From Phycisphaerales bacterium (GTDB lineage: Bacteria; Planctomycetota; Phycisphaerae; Phycisphaerales; UBA1924): a stretch of DNA of 8,749 nt. The DNA lies in the NCBI GenBank assembly GCA_016709445.1, contig JADJMV010000024.1, positions 1-8,749 of the forward strand, written 5' to 3'. Made by a program: the position numbers and the translations under genes. Positions 1 through 6,659 of the stretch are shown piece after piece (within the stretch, counting starts at the first letter, position 1; each line of letters begins with the position of its first letter). The notes under the pieces are model-generated. The model saw only the letters and a program-made list of their open reading frames with translations, did not search any database and had not been told where the DNA came from.

Positions 1-61
1 TGTTGCCATGGCCTGTGCTCGGTGGGGCGCGATCGTTCTGCTTGGGCTGTCCTGCAGACTG

Positions 62-97
62 CACCAGTCAGCTCCGCAAAGCCTCCGCTGACTGGTG
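62..97. repeat. 11-bp perfect inverted repeat
   Basis: The arms CACCAGTCAGC (62-72) and GCTGACTGGTG (87-97) are exact reverse complements around a 14-nt loop. No T-tract follows, so an intrinsic terminator is not supported. The right arm runs into the direct repeats at 90-151, so this may be the edge of a dispersed intergenic repeat. The function is unknown. Confidence 0.6.
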
Positions 98-151
98 GCA
101 CAGATCGGGTTGCACAGATCGGGTGGCGCCGACTGGTGGCACAGATCGGGT
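90..151. repeat. Direct repeats with GCACAGATCGGGT core
   Basis: The 13-mer GCACAGATCGGGT occurs three times, at 98-110, 112-124 and 139-151. The outer two copies extend leftward to a 21-bp identity (90-110 and 131-151, both starting GACTGGTGG). The spacing is irregular, there is no unique spacer pattern and no gene overlaps, so this is a short intergenic repeat cluster and not a CRISPR array. Confidence 0.65.
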
Positions 152-201
152 GGGGCTGGCTGGTTGGCTCAGTCTTGGGTGGAGCGGGCGGGCGCGGGAA
201 T

Positions 202-366
202 TGGGGCTGGAGTGGGGCTGGAGTGGGGCAGGGGAGGATTCGGGATCGCGTGCGCGAACAGAGGGCGTACGGGGGAAGAGGAGGGCGACAAGGCAGCCCA
301 TGAGGAGGGCGGCACGTGGGGCGGGGGCGGGGGACTGTCGGAACTCTGCTGAGTTTGGGGTGGGGG
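202..366 (+). other. G-run-rich intergenic tract, possible G-quadruplexes
   Basis: The + strand has GGGG runs at 203-206, 214-217, 225-228 and 231-234, the first part being an 11-bp tandem unit (TGGGGCTGGAG at 202-212 and 213-223). Further runs lie at 318-321, 323-327, 329-333, 357-360 and 362-366. Loops are 1 to 7 nt, which fits the usual G-quadruplex pattern. Open frames across positions 1-400 give low-complexity G/R/A/W-rich peptides with no recognisable domain, so I see no gene here. The tract lies on the coding strand upstream of the desaturase. Confidence 0.4.
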
Positions 367-405
367 CTTGGGTTGGCCGCACTTCGGGACCGTGAAGTCC
401 GTATC

Positions 406-525
406 ATGCAGCGAGGCCTCGGAGCCGCCGCCGCGATCGTCGCGGGCGCCGGCGGGGGGCTCCCCGCTCGGATCGGCCCTGAAGGTCCCGCCGCGGTCGT
501 TTCTCAGGGTTGGAACGTCACATGA
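406..525 (+). CDS. Possible 39-residue small ORF upstream of the desaturase
   Basis: An ATG at 406 opens a 39-codon frame whose TGA (523-525) overlaps the desaturase ATG (522-524) in an ATGA arrangement, the geometry of translational coupling. The peptide is Ala/Gly-rich, begins MQRGLGAAAAIV and has no recognisable domain. The ribosome binding site is weak (only TGAAG upstream). In DNA this GC-rich a 39-codon open frame can arise by chance, and indels are common in this window. Treat it as a possible leader ORF only. Confidence 0.2.
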   Translation: MQRGLGAAAAIVAGAGGGLPARIGPEGPAAVVSQGWNVT

Positions 526-1563
526 CCCTCTTCGACGCGGGCACGGACAGCCCCGAAGCCGCTGCGCTCTCTCCGGTCCAATTTCGTGTGGAGTCCCCGG
601 TGGAGGTTGTGGTTGGGGCAGCCGCGGGGGTTTTGGACGAGGGCGGTGGGGAGGCGGGGGCGGGCGATCGGCCTGAGGCCGACCACCCGGTGTCGCAGAT
701 TCAACGGATCGTGACGCTGATCGTGATGCTGGTTCCGCTCGCGGGGCTGGTGGCGGCGATGGCGTTCGCGTGGGGGTGGGGGCTCGGGTGGGTGGAGTTG
801 GCGCTGCTGGTGGGGATGTATGTGCTGACGGGTTTGGGCGTGACGATCGGCTACCACCGGTTGTTTACGCATCGGTCGTTTGAGACCGGGCCGGTGCTCA
901 CGGCGATCTTCGGAGTGCTGGGTTCGATGTCGGTGGAGGGGCCGGTGCTGCGCTGGGTTGCGTTTCACAGGCGGCACCACCAGCACAGCGACAAGCCGGG
1001 CGACCCGCACTCGCCGCACAACCACGGCGAGGGTGTCGTGGCGACGCTGCGGGGCTTCTGCAGCGCCCACATGGGCTGGATGATGCGGACGTCGGACGCT
1101 GACCTTGCCCGCTATGTCGCGGACCTGCGGAAGAGCAGGCTGGTCCGCGTTGTGAGTGCTGTTCCCGCTGTGGGTGCTCCTGAGCATGCTCCTGCCCGCG
1201 CTGATCGGCGGGCTTGTCACGCTCTCGTGGTCGGGGGCTGCGCTGGGCTTTCTCTGGGGGGGGTTGGTGCGCATCCTGCTGGTGCACCACATCACGTGGA
1301 GCGTGAACTCGGTTTGCCATCTCTGGGGTACGCGGCCTTTCCGCAGCCACGACGAGAGCCGGAACAACCCGATCGTGGGCGTGCTCGCGTTCGGCGAGGG
1401 TTGGCACAACAACCACCACGCCTTTCCTACCTCGGCCCGCCACGGGCTGCGCTGGTGGGAGTTTGATCTGAGCTACATCATCATCTGGGCGCTGGCGCGG
1501 CTCGGGCTGGTGTGGAATGTCCGTGTTCCCGCGCCCGAGCGTCTGCTGGCCAAGCGGGCGTAG
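522..1563 (+). CDS. Acyl-CoA / acyl-lipid fatty acid desaturase (one frameshift)
   Basis: This membrane di-iron desaturase of the delta-9 type introduces a double bond into a saturated acyl chain, tuning membrane fluidity. All three histidine boxes are visible: HRLFTH (about residues 112-117), HRRHH (about 149-153) and HNNHH (nt 1405-1419). The extra metal-ligand-type stretch HHITWSVNSVCH is also present. Hydrophobic segments fit the family: around 66-90, 95-112, after the first box, and the LFPLWVLLSMLLPALIGG region. The first part reads in the frame of 522. Near 1145-1158 the family match moves to the frame of 1156 and continues to TAG 1561-1563, so a single indel splits one gene of about 347 residues. 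ATG 522 is preferred over the in-frame TTG 510; CAGGG (506-510) is a weak ribosome binding site. About 60 N-terminal residues before the first membrane segment are Ala/Gly/Glu-rich and poorly conserved. The exact substrate (acyl-CoA or acyl-lipid) cannot be told. The phosphorylase follows 195 bp downstream on the same strand. Confidence 0.9.
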
Positions 1564-1743
1564 GCGGCGGCATCCAAACCCCAAACTGTGCTTTCCGCGG
1601 CCTCAGGACGCGCGCCCGCTCATCCGGGGTCGACGCCTCGCCGATGCATCCGGTTGCACCCGGCGGATCGGGGGTGCGTGCGGGCGGCGCGGTCTTCTAC
1701 CATGCAGCTGTGGGGGTGGGGGCCGAGCCGCTTGGGGTGCACC

Positions 1744-1751
1744 GGAAAGGA
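1744..1751 (+). promoter_or_regulatory. Ribosome binding site fixing a TTG start
   Basis: GGAAAGGA lies 7 nt before TTG 1759. The phosphorylase family similarity starts immediately after that codon (MRIDRNIAYLALEIG). Upstream in-frame starts such as ATG 1702 have no comparable site and would add an unconserved tail. Confidence 0.65.
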
Positions 1752-1758
1752 CTGTTCC

Positions 1759-3477
1759 TTGCGTATCGATCGCAACATCGCGTATCTGGCCCTGGAGATC
1801 GGCATCGACGAGCGCCTGCCGACGTATGCGGGCGGGCTGGGCATTTTGGCGGGCGACACGCTCCGGGCGGGGGCCGACCTGGGCCTGCCCATGGTGGCGG
1901 CGACGCTGCTGTACCGGGATGGGTACTTTGCGCAGCGGATCGGGGCGGACAAGCTGCAGCAGGAGCCGGACGAGCAGTGGAGCCCCGAGTCGGTGCTGCG
2001 GCCGATGACGCCGCGGATCGGCGTGCCGGTGGATGGTCGGATGGTGATGCTTCGCGCGTTCCGGTACGACGCGGTGGGGGTGGGGGGGCATGTCGTTCCG
2101 GTGTACTTCCTGGACAGCGACCTGCCGGAGAATGACGAGGCGGCGCGTGGGCTGACGCGGCGTCTGTACGCGGGCGACCCGGACCACCGCATTCGCCAGG
2201 AGACGCTGCTTGGGGTGGGCGGGCCGCGGATGTTGCGGGCGATCGGGCACGATGCGCATGTATCACATGAACGAGGGGCACGCTTGTCTGGCGCGGCTGG
2301 AGGTGATTTCGACGCATGTCTCGCGGCTGGCGGAGGCGGCGGCGGGTCCGGAGCGGGGCTGGAGCGTGACGTGCTGGAGGCGGTGCGGCGGCAGTTCAGC
2401 TTTACGACGCACACGCCGATCCCGGCGGGGCATGACCGATTCCCGGTGGAGCGGGTGCGGGCGATCTTTGGCGACCATCCGGCGCTGCACCGGGCGGATC
2501 TCTACTCGGACGACGGTGGGTACACGCTGAACACCTCGCGTCTGGCGCTGAACCTCAGCGGGTTTGCCAACGCGGTGGCGCAGCGGCACGGTGAGGTGAC
2601 GCGGGACATGTTCCCGGGGTATCGGATCCGGGCGATCACGAACGGGGTGCACGCGGCGACATGGACGGGGCCGCACCTGGCGGGGCTTTTCGACGAGCAC
2701 CTGCCGGAGTGGCGGCGTCGGAACGCGGACCTGAGGCTGGCGCAGCGCATCCCCGCCGAATCGCTGCGGCATGCGCATGTGCGGGCCAAGCGGGAGATGC
2801 TCGACGCGATCCGCGAGGGCACGGGGCGCGCGCTCGACCCGGATGTGTTCACCATCGTCTTTGCCCGGCGGATGACGGACTACAAGCGTCCCGGTCTCAT
2901 CTTCACCCGGCTCGAGCGTCTCCGCCAGATTGCGCGCGACGCGGGGCGGATGCAGATCGTGTTTGCCGGCAAGGCGCATCCGCACGACCACCGGGGCAAG
3001 GAGATCATCCAGCAGATCCACGAGGCGGCGGGGGCGCTGGGCGACGAGGTCCCGGTCGTGTTCATCCCGGGCTACGAGATCTCGCTGGCCCGGAAGCTGA
3101 CGGCGGGGGCCGACCTGTGGCTGAACAACCCGCGGCCGCCGCTCGAGGCCTCGGGGACGAGCGGGATGAAGGCGGCGCCAACGGTGTGCCGAGCCTCTCG
3201 ACGCTGGACGGCTGGTGGGCGGAGGGGGTGCGTCGAGGGCGTGACCGGCTGGGCGATCGGCGTGCTCAGCGATGATTGCCGCAGCGGGCCGGTGCACGAG
3301 CTGGACGCGAGGCACACCGACAGCCTGTATCAGAAGCTCGAGGGGGCGGTGCTGCCGACCTATTACAAGGACAGGGCGCGCTGGACGGAGATCATGCGGA
3401 GCTCGATCGCGATCAACGGGTCGTACTTCACGACGGAGCGGATGATGCGGGAGTATGCGCTCGGCGCGTATGTCTGA
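1759..3477 (+). CDS. glgP: Alpha-glucan (glycogen/maltodextrin) phosphorylase, GT35, compact form
   Basis: This cytoplasmic PLP enzyme releases glucose-1-phosphate from the non-reducing end of alpha-1,4-glucans using phosphate. The N-terminus has the typical PTYAGGLGILAGDTLRAGAD stretch, followed by THTPIPAGHDRF, ITNGVHAATW, FARRMTDYKRP, FAGKAHPHD and EASGTSGMKAA. The lysine of SGMK (nt 3169-3171, about residue 471) is the PLP Schiff-base lysine of the family. The C-terminus (RMMREYALGAYV) is family-like. At about 573 residues it matches the short bacterial/archaeal class lacking the long N-terminal regulatory region of glycogen phosphorylase. Two pairs of compensating frameshifts are visible. 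At about 2255-2365 the conserved YHMNEGHACLARLE is read one frame over. At about 3176-3240 the stretch ANGVPSLSTLDGWWAEGV is read in another frame. The uncorrected frame is open throughout but gives nonsense there. No glycogen operon partners are in the window, so glycogen or maltodextrin as substrate is inferred from family only. Confidence 0.9.
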   Translation: MRIDRNIAYLALEIGIDERLPTYAGGLGILAGDTLRAGADLGLPMVAATLLYRDGYFAQRIGADKLQQEPDEQWSPESVLRPMTPRIGVPVDGRMVMLRAFRYDAVGVGGHVVPVYFLDSDLPENDEAARGLTRRLYAGDPDHRIRQETLLGVGGPRMLRAIGHDAHVSHERGARLSGAAGGDFDACLAAGGGGGGSGAGLERDVLEAVRRQFSFTTHTPIPAGHDRFPVERVRAIFGDHPALHRADLYSDDGGYTLNTSRLALNLSGFANAVAQRHGEVTRDMFPGYRIRAITNGVHAATWTGPHLAGLFDEHLPEWRRRNADLRLAQRIPAESLRHAHVRAKREMLDAIREGTGRALDPDVFTIVFARRMTDYKRPGLIFTRLERLRQIARDAGRMQIVFAGKAHPHDHRGKEIIQQIHEAAGALGDEVPVVFIPGYEISLARKLTAGADLWLNNPRPPLEASGTSGMKAAPTVCRASRRWTAGGRRGCVEGVTGWAIGVLSDDCRSGPVHELDARHTDSLYQKLEGAVLPTYYKDRARWTEIMRSSIAINGSYFTTERMMREYALGAYV

Positions 3478-3478
3478 G

Positions 3479-3495
3479 CCCGGGGCTAGGCCGGG
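3479..3495. terminator. Weak stem between convergent gene ends
   Basis: CCCGG (3479-3483) pairs with CCGGG (3491-3495) around 7 nt, straddling the tail-to-tail stops of the phosphorylase (3475-3477) and asd (3488-3486). No T-tract follows on either strand. It could serve both directions as a short GC stem, but chance is a fair explanation at this base composition. Confidence 0.2.
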
Positions 3496-4569
3496 AGGAC
3501 CACGGTCTCTGCCAGGGCCCCGGCGCGCTCGGCGATCTGGATCGCGTTGAGCGCCGCGCCCTTGCGGAGCTGGTCGCCGCAGGCGAGCAGGCACCACCGG
3601 GCGGAGCGGCCGGCCTCGTCGGGCGATTCGCCGGGGTCAGGCCGGACGCGGCCGACGAGGACGGGTCGCCCGCTGGCTTTGCGGGGTGTGGGGAAGGCGT
3701 TGCCGGCACGGTCGTCCACGATCTCTATCCCCTCGCCGCGGGCCAGGGCGTCGCGGACTTCGGCCTCGGTCGCGGGGCGTGAGAGCGTGACGGTGATCGC
3801 CTCGGTGTGGGCCCGGAGCACGGGCACGCGGACGCAGGTGGGCGTCACGCGGATGCGGGGGGCGCGCCACATCTTGCGGGTCTCCTCGATGACCTTCCGC
3901 TCTTCGCCGTTCACGCCGCTGGCGGGCTCGACCGCCGAATCGTGGCTGAAGACGTTGAACGCGCAGGGCTCGGCGAAGACGCGGGTGGGGCGGGCATCGG
4001 CCGCGGGGGCGAGGAACTCGGCGCGGGTCTGCTCGATCAGCTCCTCCATGCCGGCGAGCCCGGCGCCGGAGACCGCCTGGTAGGTGGCGACGTCGATCGC
4101 GTCGATGCCGAACGCCCGTCGGAGCGGCTCGAGGGGCCGTCAGCAGGATGATGGTGGTGCAGTTGGGATTGGCGACGAGCCGGTGCGCCGATCTCGGGGG
4201 CGTTGACCTCGGGGGCGACGAGGGGACGGCCGGGTCCATGCGGAACGCGGAGGAGTTGTCGACGACGAAGGCCCCGGCCGCGAGGGCGTGGGGGCAAACT
4301 GCCGCGCGGTGGGCGCGTCGGCGGCGAAGATCGCGGCGGTGCAACCGGCGAAGGATTCAGGTTCGAAGGGGGGCGACCTGGACCTCGGACGCGCCGAAGG
4401 GCAGCGAGAGGCCGGCCGAGCGGGTGCTGGCCAGTGCGCGGACGCGCTCGGGCGCGAGGCCGCGCTCGGCGAGGATTGCGAGCACCTCGCGCCCGACGGC
4501 CCCGGTGGCGCCGACGACGGCGATCGTCCCCTGGGGCTCCCGGCTTGGGCGCTCGCCGCTAGGCGGCAT
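3486..4569 (-). CDS. asd: Aspartate-semialdehyde dehydrogenase (several frameshifts)
   Basis: Asd reduces L-aspartyl-4-phosphate with NADPH to aspartate semialdehyde, the branch point to lysine, threonine and methionine. Reading from 4569: MPPSGERPSREPQG, then IAVVGATGAVG (Rossmann GxxGxxG), FVVDNSSAFRMDPAVP, LVAPEVNAPEIG, and LVANPNCTTIILL with the catalytic cysteine codon at 4161-4159 (about residue 136). Next come FGIDAIDVATYQAVSGAG, FNVFSHDSA, VNGEERKVIEETRKMW, RVPVLRAHTEAI and the tail ALNAIQIAE. The frame-corrected length of about 361 residues is normal. At least five frame changes are needed between about 4380 and 4130; the last 190 codons are clean. The start is chosen because ATG 4569 overlaps the kinase stop by 11 nt and has GAGGAGG 6 nt upstream. 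The overlap and shared pathway indicate one operon with the kinase. It ends 8 bp from the convergent phosphorylase stop. Confidence 0.9.
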
Positions 4570-5327
4570 GGATCGCCTCCTCTTCGGCGGCGACAAAGGT
4601 CGCGCCGAAGGGTCCGACGCGGGATACCTCGACGGCCCCGACTGCGCCGACTCTCGAAGGTGAGCCCGTGGTCCTTGGCCCAGCGGACCGCCTTGTGCTG
4701 CACGATGGTGCCGTCGAGGGCGAGGGCTCCGTCCCAGGAGAGGGTCGCGCAGCGGCGGGGCTCGGGGCCGGGTCTGGCCGGGTCCCACTCGAAGAGGCCG
4801 TCCACATCCTTGACCAGCCGGCAGGAGGCCCCGGCTGCTGGGCGATGTAGAGGGCGGTGAGGTCGGGCCGCCTCGTCCGAGGAGCGTGGTGCGGTTGTGC
4901 TCGTCGCCCTGACGAAGCCCGGCACGACGATCGCGCGGGTGGGTGAGGCGTTCGCGGATCGCGGCGATATCGAGGAGACTGGCGAAGAGTCGAGGACTTC
5001 GCCGACGGTTCGGAGGCCGACGCCGGCGGCGTCGAGGGTTTCAACGGTGACGCCCAGCGTGTCGAAAGCGCGAGGCCCAGGAGCGCCCGTGCTGGTCAAC
5101 TCGCCGGTGGCCAGGAGAAGGGCCGTCGCGGCCTCGTGCGGCCTGGGTCCGTATTGGCGGGCCTGGCCCAGCAGCTTGTCGGTCGTCCCCTCGAGGGCCG
5201 AGACCACGGCGACCACGCGCCAGCCGTCGCGGACGAACCGCGAGACCTCCTCGGCGGCGGCTCTTACGTGCAGCTCGTCGAGGAGCACCGAGCCGCCGAA
5301 CTTCAGGACGATGATCTTCTCGCTCAC
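4559..5327 (-). CDS. lysC: Aspartate kinase catalytic domain without ACT domains (fused to the upstream PLP enzyme)
   Basis: This amino-acid-kinase-fold domain phosphorylates aspartate, the first step toward lysine, threonine and methionine. Frame-corrected motifs from the N-terminus: KIIVLKFGGSVLL (ATP-binding KFGGS), VVSALEGTTDKLL, ATGELTSTG, RTTLLGRGGSDLTAL, RLVKDVDGLFEWDPA, and a tail LTFEVGAVGAVEVSRVG ending EEEAIHAA and TAG (4561-4559). Only about 256 residues follow KFGG's start, whereas usual LysC proteins have 400 or more with two ACT domains. No ACT domain is present here or before asd starts. GTG 5327 with GGAGG about 5 nt upstream could be an independent start, but the frame is open without a stop into the preceding metB-like gene, so the likely product is a fusion. 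Frame changes near 5000, 4830-4880 and 4660 are needed. Other amino acid kinases were considered, but RGGSDLTA, VKDVDG and the asd neighbour favour aspartate kinase. Confidence 0.82.
4576..4582 (-). promoter_or_regulatory. Strong ribosome binding site for asd inside the kinase C-terminus
   Basis: On the - strand GAGGAGG is followed by 6 nt and then ATG 4569. It lies within the last codons of the kinase (EEEAIHAA, then TAG 4561-4559), so asd initiation is likely coupled to kinase termination. Confidence 0.7.
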
Positions 5328-6561
5328 CGCCACCTCCACTTCGGGCTTGGCGCACGCGCTCCCGCCGCAACAGCCCGCCGAGGCCTTCGGCTTTGCCGGG
5401 ACCTCGTGGGCCAGCGCGATCGCGTGCTCGAGGTCGGCGATGATGTCGGGAGCGTCTTCGATACCTACGCTCACGCGGATGAGCCCGTCGGTGATGCCCA
5501 CCTTGAGCCGGTGCTCGCGGGGCACATCGGCGTGCGTCATGGTGACGGGGTGGGTCAGGAGCGTCTCGACGCTGCCCAGGTGCTCGACGAGCGAGCAGAG
5601 CCGGCGCTGTTGAGCACCTTGACGGCGGCGTCGGCGCCGCCCACGACCTCGAAGCTGAGGAGCCCGCCGCAGGCCGCCGAGGTGCTGCCTGCTCGGCCAG
5701 CTCGCGCTGCGGGAAGTCGTCGAGGCCGGTAGTTTGACCCGGCCGCGCGGGTTACGCGAGGGCCTTGGCGACGGCCAGGCGTTGGCGGAGGCTGCTTGAG
5801 GCGCGCGGGAGCGTCTTCACGCCGCGGACGGTCAGCCATGCCTGGAAGGCCGCCTGGATTCCGCCGGTGCACTTGCGGATGAACCGCACGCGCGCCAGCA
5901 GCTCCGCGTCGCGGCTGACGACGGAGCCGCCCACCGCCGTGGAGTGTCCTCGATGTGCTTGGTCGTCGAGTAGACGCAGACGTCGACGCCCAGATCGAGG
6001 GCGCTGGATCACGGGCGTGAGGAAGGTGTTGTCGACGGCGACCTTGACGCCCGCGGCCTTGCCGATCTTCGCCACGGCTTCGACGTCGGTCAGCTTCATC
6101 GTGGGGTTGGCCGGGCTCTCGATGAAGATGAGCTTGGTGTTGGGGCGGAGGGCCTTGCGGACGTTTTCGGGGTCGGAGGAGTCCACGAAGGCGCGCCCTC
6201 GGATGCCAGCCCGCTGAGCACCTGCTCCACGAGCCGGACGGTGCCGCCGTAGAGGGCGTCGCCGAGGACGACGTGGTCCCCGGCCTTGAGCAGGCTGGAG
6301 GAAGAGGGCGATTCGCGGCGGCGAGGCCCGTGCCGAAGCAGACGTGGAGCCGCGCCCTCGAGGGCCCGGAGCTGGGCTTCGAGTGCGGAGATGGGTGGGG
6401 TTGAGACGCGTGAATACGCGTACCCCTTGCTTACCCCGACGGCCTCGTTGACGAAGGTGGTGGACTGGACGAGCGGCTGGACGAGGGCCCCGGTCTGCGG
6501 ATCGGGAGAGAGGCCGCCGTGGATCGCCGTGGTGTCGCCTGCGATGGTGTAGTCGCAACAT
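5328..6561 (-). CDS. metB: Cystathionine gamma-synthase / O-acylhomoserine sulfhydrylase family PLP enzyme, N-terminal part of a fusion
   Basis: This Cys/Met-metabolism PLP enzyme converts an O-acylhomoserine plus cysteine or sulfide to cystathionine or homocysteine. Frame-corrected motifs: DYTIAGDTTAIHGG, LVQPLVQSTTFVNEAVG, YAYSRVSNPTI, LEGAA, FGTGLAAANRAL, AGDHVVLGDALYGGTVRL, FIESPANPTMKLTD, VDNTFLTPVIQRP and VYSTTKHIEGHSTAVGG, with the PLP lysine codon at 5960-5958 (about residue 200). The C-terminus is VEHLGSVETLLTHPVT, THADVPREHRLKVGI, DGLIRVSVGIED and IADLEHAIALA, giving a normal length of about 387 residues. The frame then runs on, without a stop, through HEVPAKPKASAGCCGGSACA into the aspartate kinase. 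ATG 6561 is the first start; one base must be dropped just after it to reach the conserved frame. Frame changes also lie near 6400, 6340, 6210, 6000, 5945, 5790 and 5610. The exact activity (MetB, MetY/MetZ or a lyase) cannot be decided from motifs. A SAM riboswitch lies directly upstream, which favours methionine synthesis. Confidence 0.85.
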
Positions 6562-6564
6562 TAC

Positions 6565-6583
6565 GCCGTGAAACTCTCACGGC
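6565..6583 (-). promoter_or_regulatory. Start-codon-proximal hairpin, candidate expression platform
   Basis: On the - strand GCCGUGA (6583-6577) and UCACGGC (6571-6565) form a perfect 7-bp stem with a GAGUU loop, ending 3 nt before ATG 6561. No U-tract follows, so translational occlusion fits better than termination. The only purine-rich SD-like bases (UGAGAG) lie inside the hairpin. Confidence 0.5.
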
Positions 6584-6605
6584 ATCAATCGCAGGCCAGA
6601 TTCGC

Positions 6606-6655
6606 GGGTCGGCGACGGACGTCGTCGCCATTTTGCTGGCTCGGCGTGCCGACCC
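6606..6655 (-). promoter_or_regulatory. GC-rich stem between riboswitch aptamer and start
   Basis: GGGUC (6655-6651) pairs with GACCC (6610-6606), enclosing GGCGAC (6629-6624) paired with GUCGCC (6616-6611). Alternatively GGGUCGGC (6655-6648) pairs with GCCGACCC (6613-6606) over 8 bp. These mutually exclusive stems sit where a riboswitch expression platform would be. Confidence 0.4.
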
Positions 6656-6659
6656 GGCC

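Noticed and set aside
90..151. CRISPR array
   Set aside because: Only three short copies with unequal, tiny gaps and no cas genes nearby.
504..1412. 302-codon open frame on the - strand across the desaturase
   Set aside because: It is antisense to three intact histidine boxes, and its peptide is Arg/His/Pro-rich with no domain: a GC-bias shadow.
1588..1758. Longer phosphorylase N-terminus from 1588 or ATG 1702
   Set aside because: The added residues lack family similarity, and only TTG 1759 has a good ribosome binding site at proper spacing.
2263..3597. 444-codon open frame on the - strand across the phosphorylase
   Set aside because: It is antisense to well-conserved phosphorylase motifs and low-complexity Arg/Pro-rich; it also runs past the convergent gene end.
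3486..6561. Homoserine dehydrogenase domain fused to the kinase, as in ThrA/MetL
   Set aside because: The kinase stops at 4559 and asd begins at once; the Rossmann motif after it (GATGAVG) continues into Asd motifs such as NPNCTTI, not homoserine dehydrogenase.
3486..6561. metB, lysC and asd as pseudogenes
   Set aside because: Catalytic motifs are intact once frames are joined, and the same indel pattern affects unrelated neighbouring genes, which fits sequence error better.
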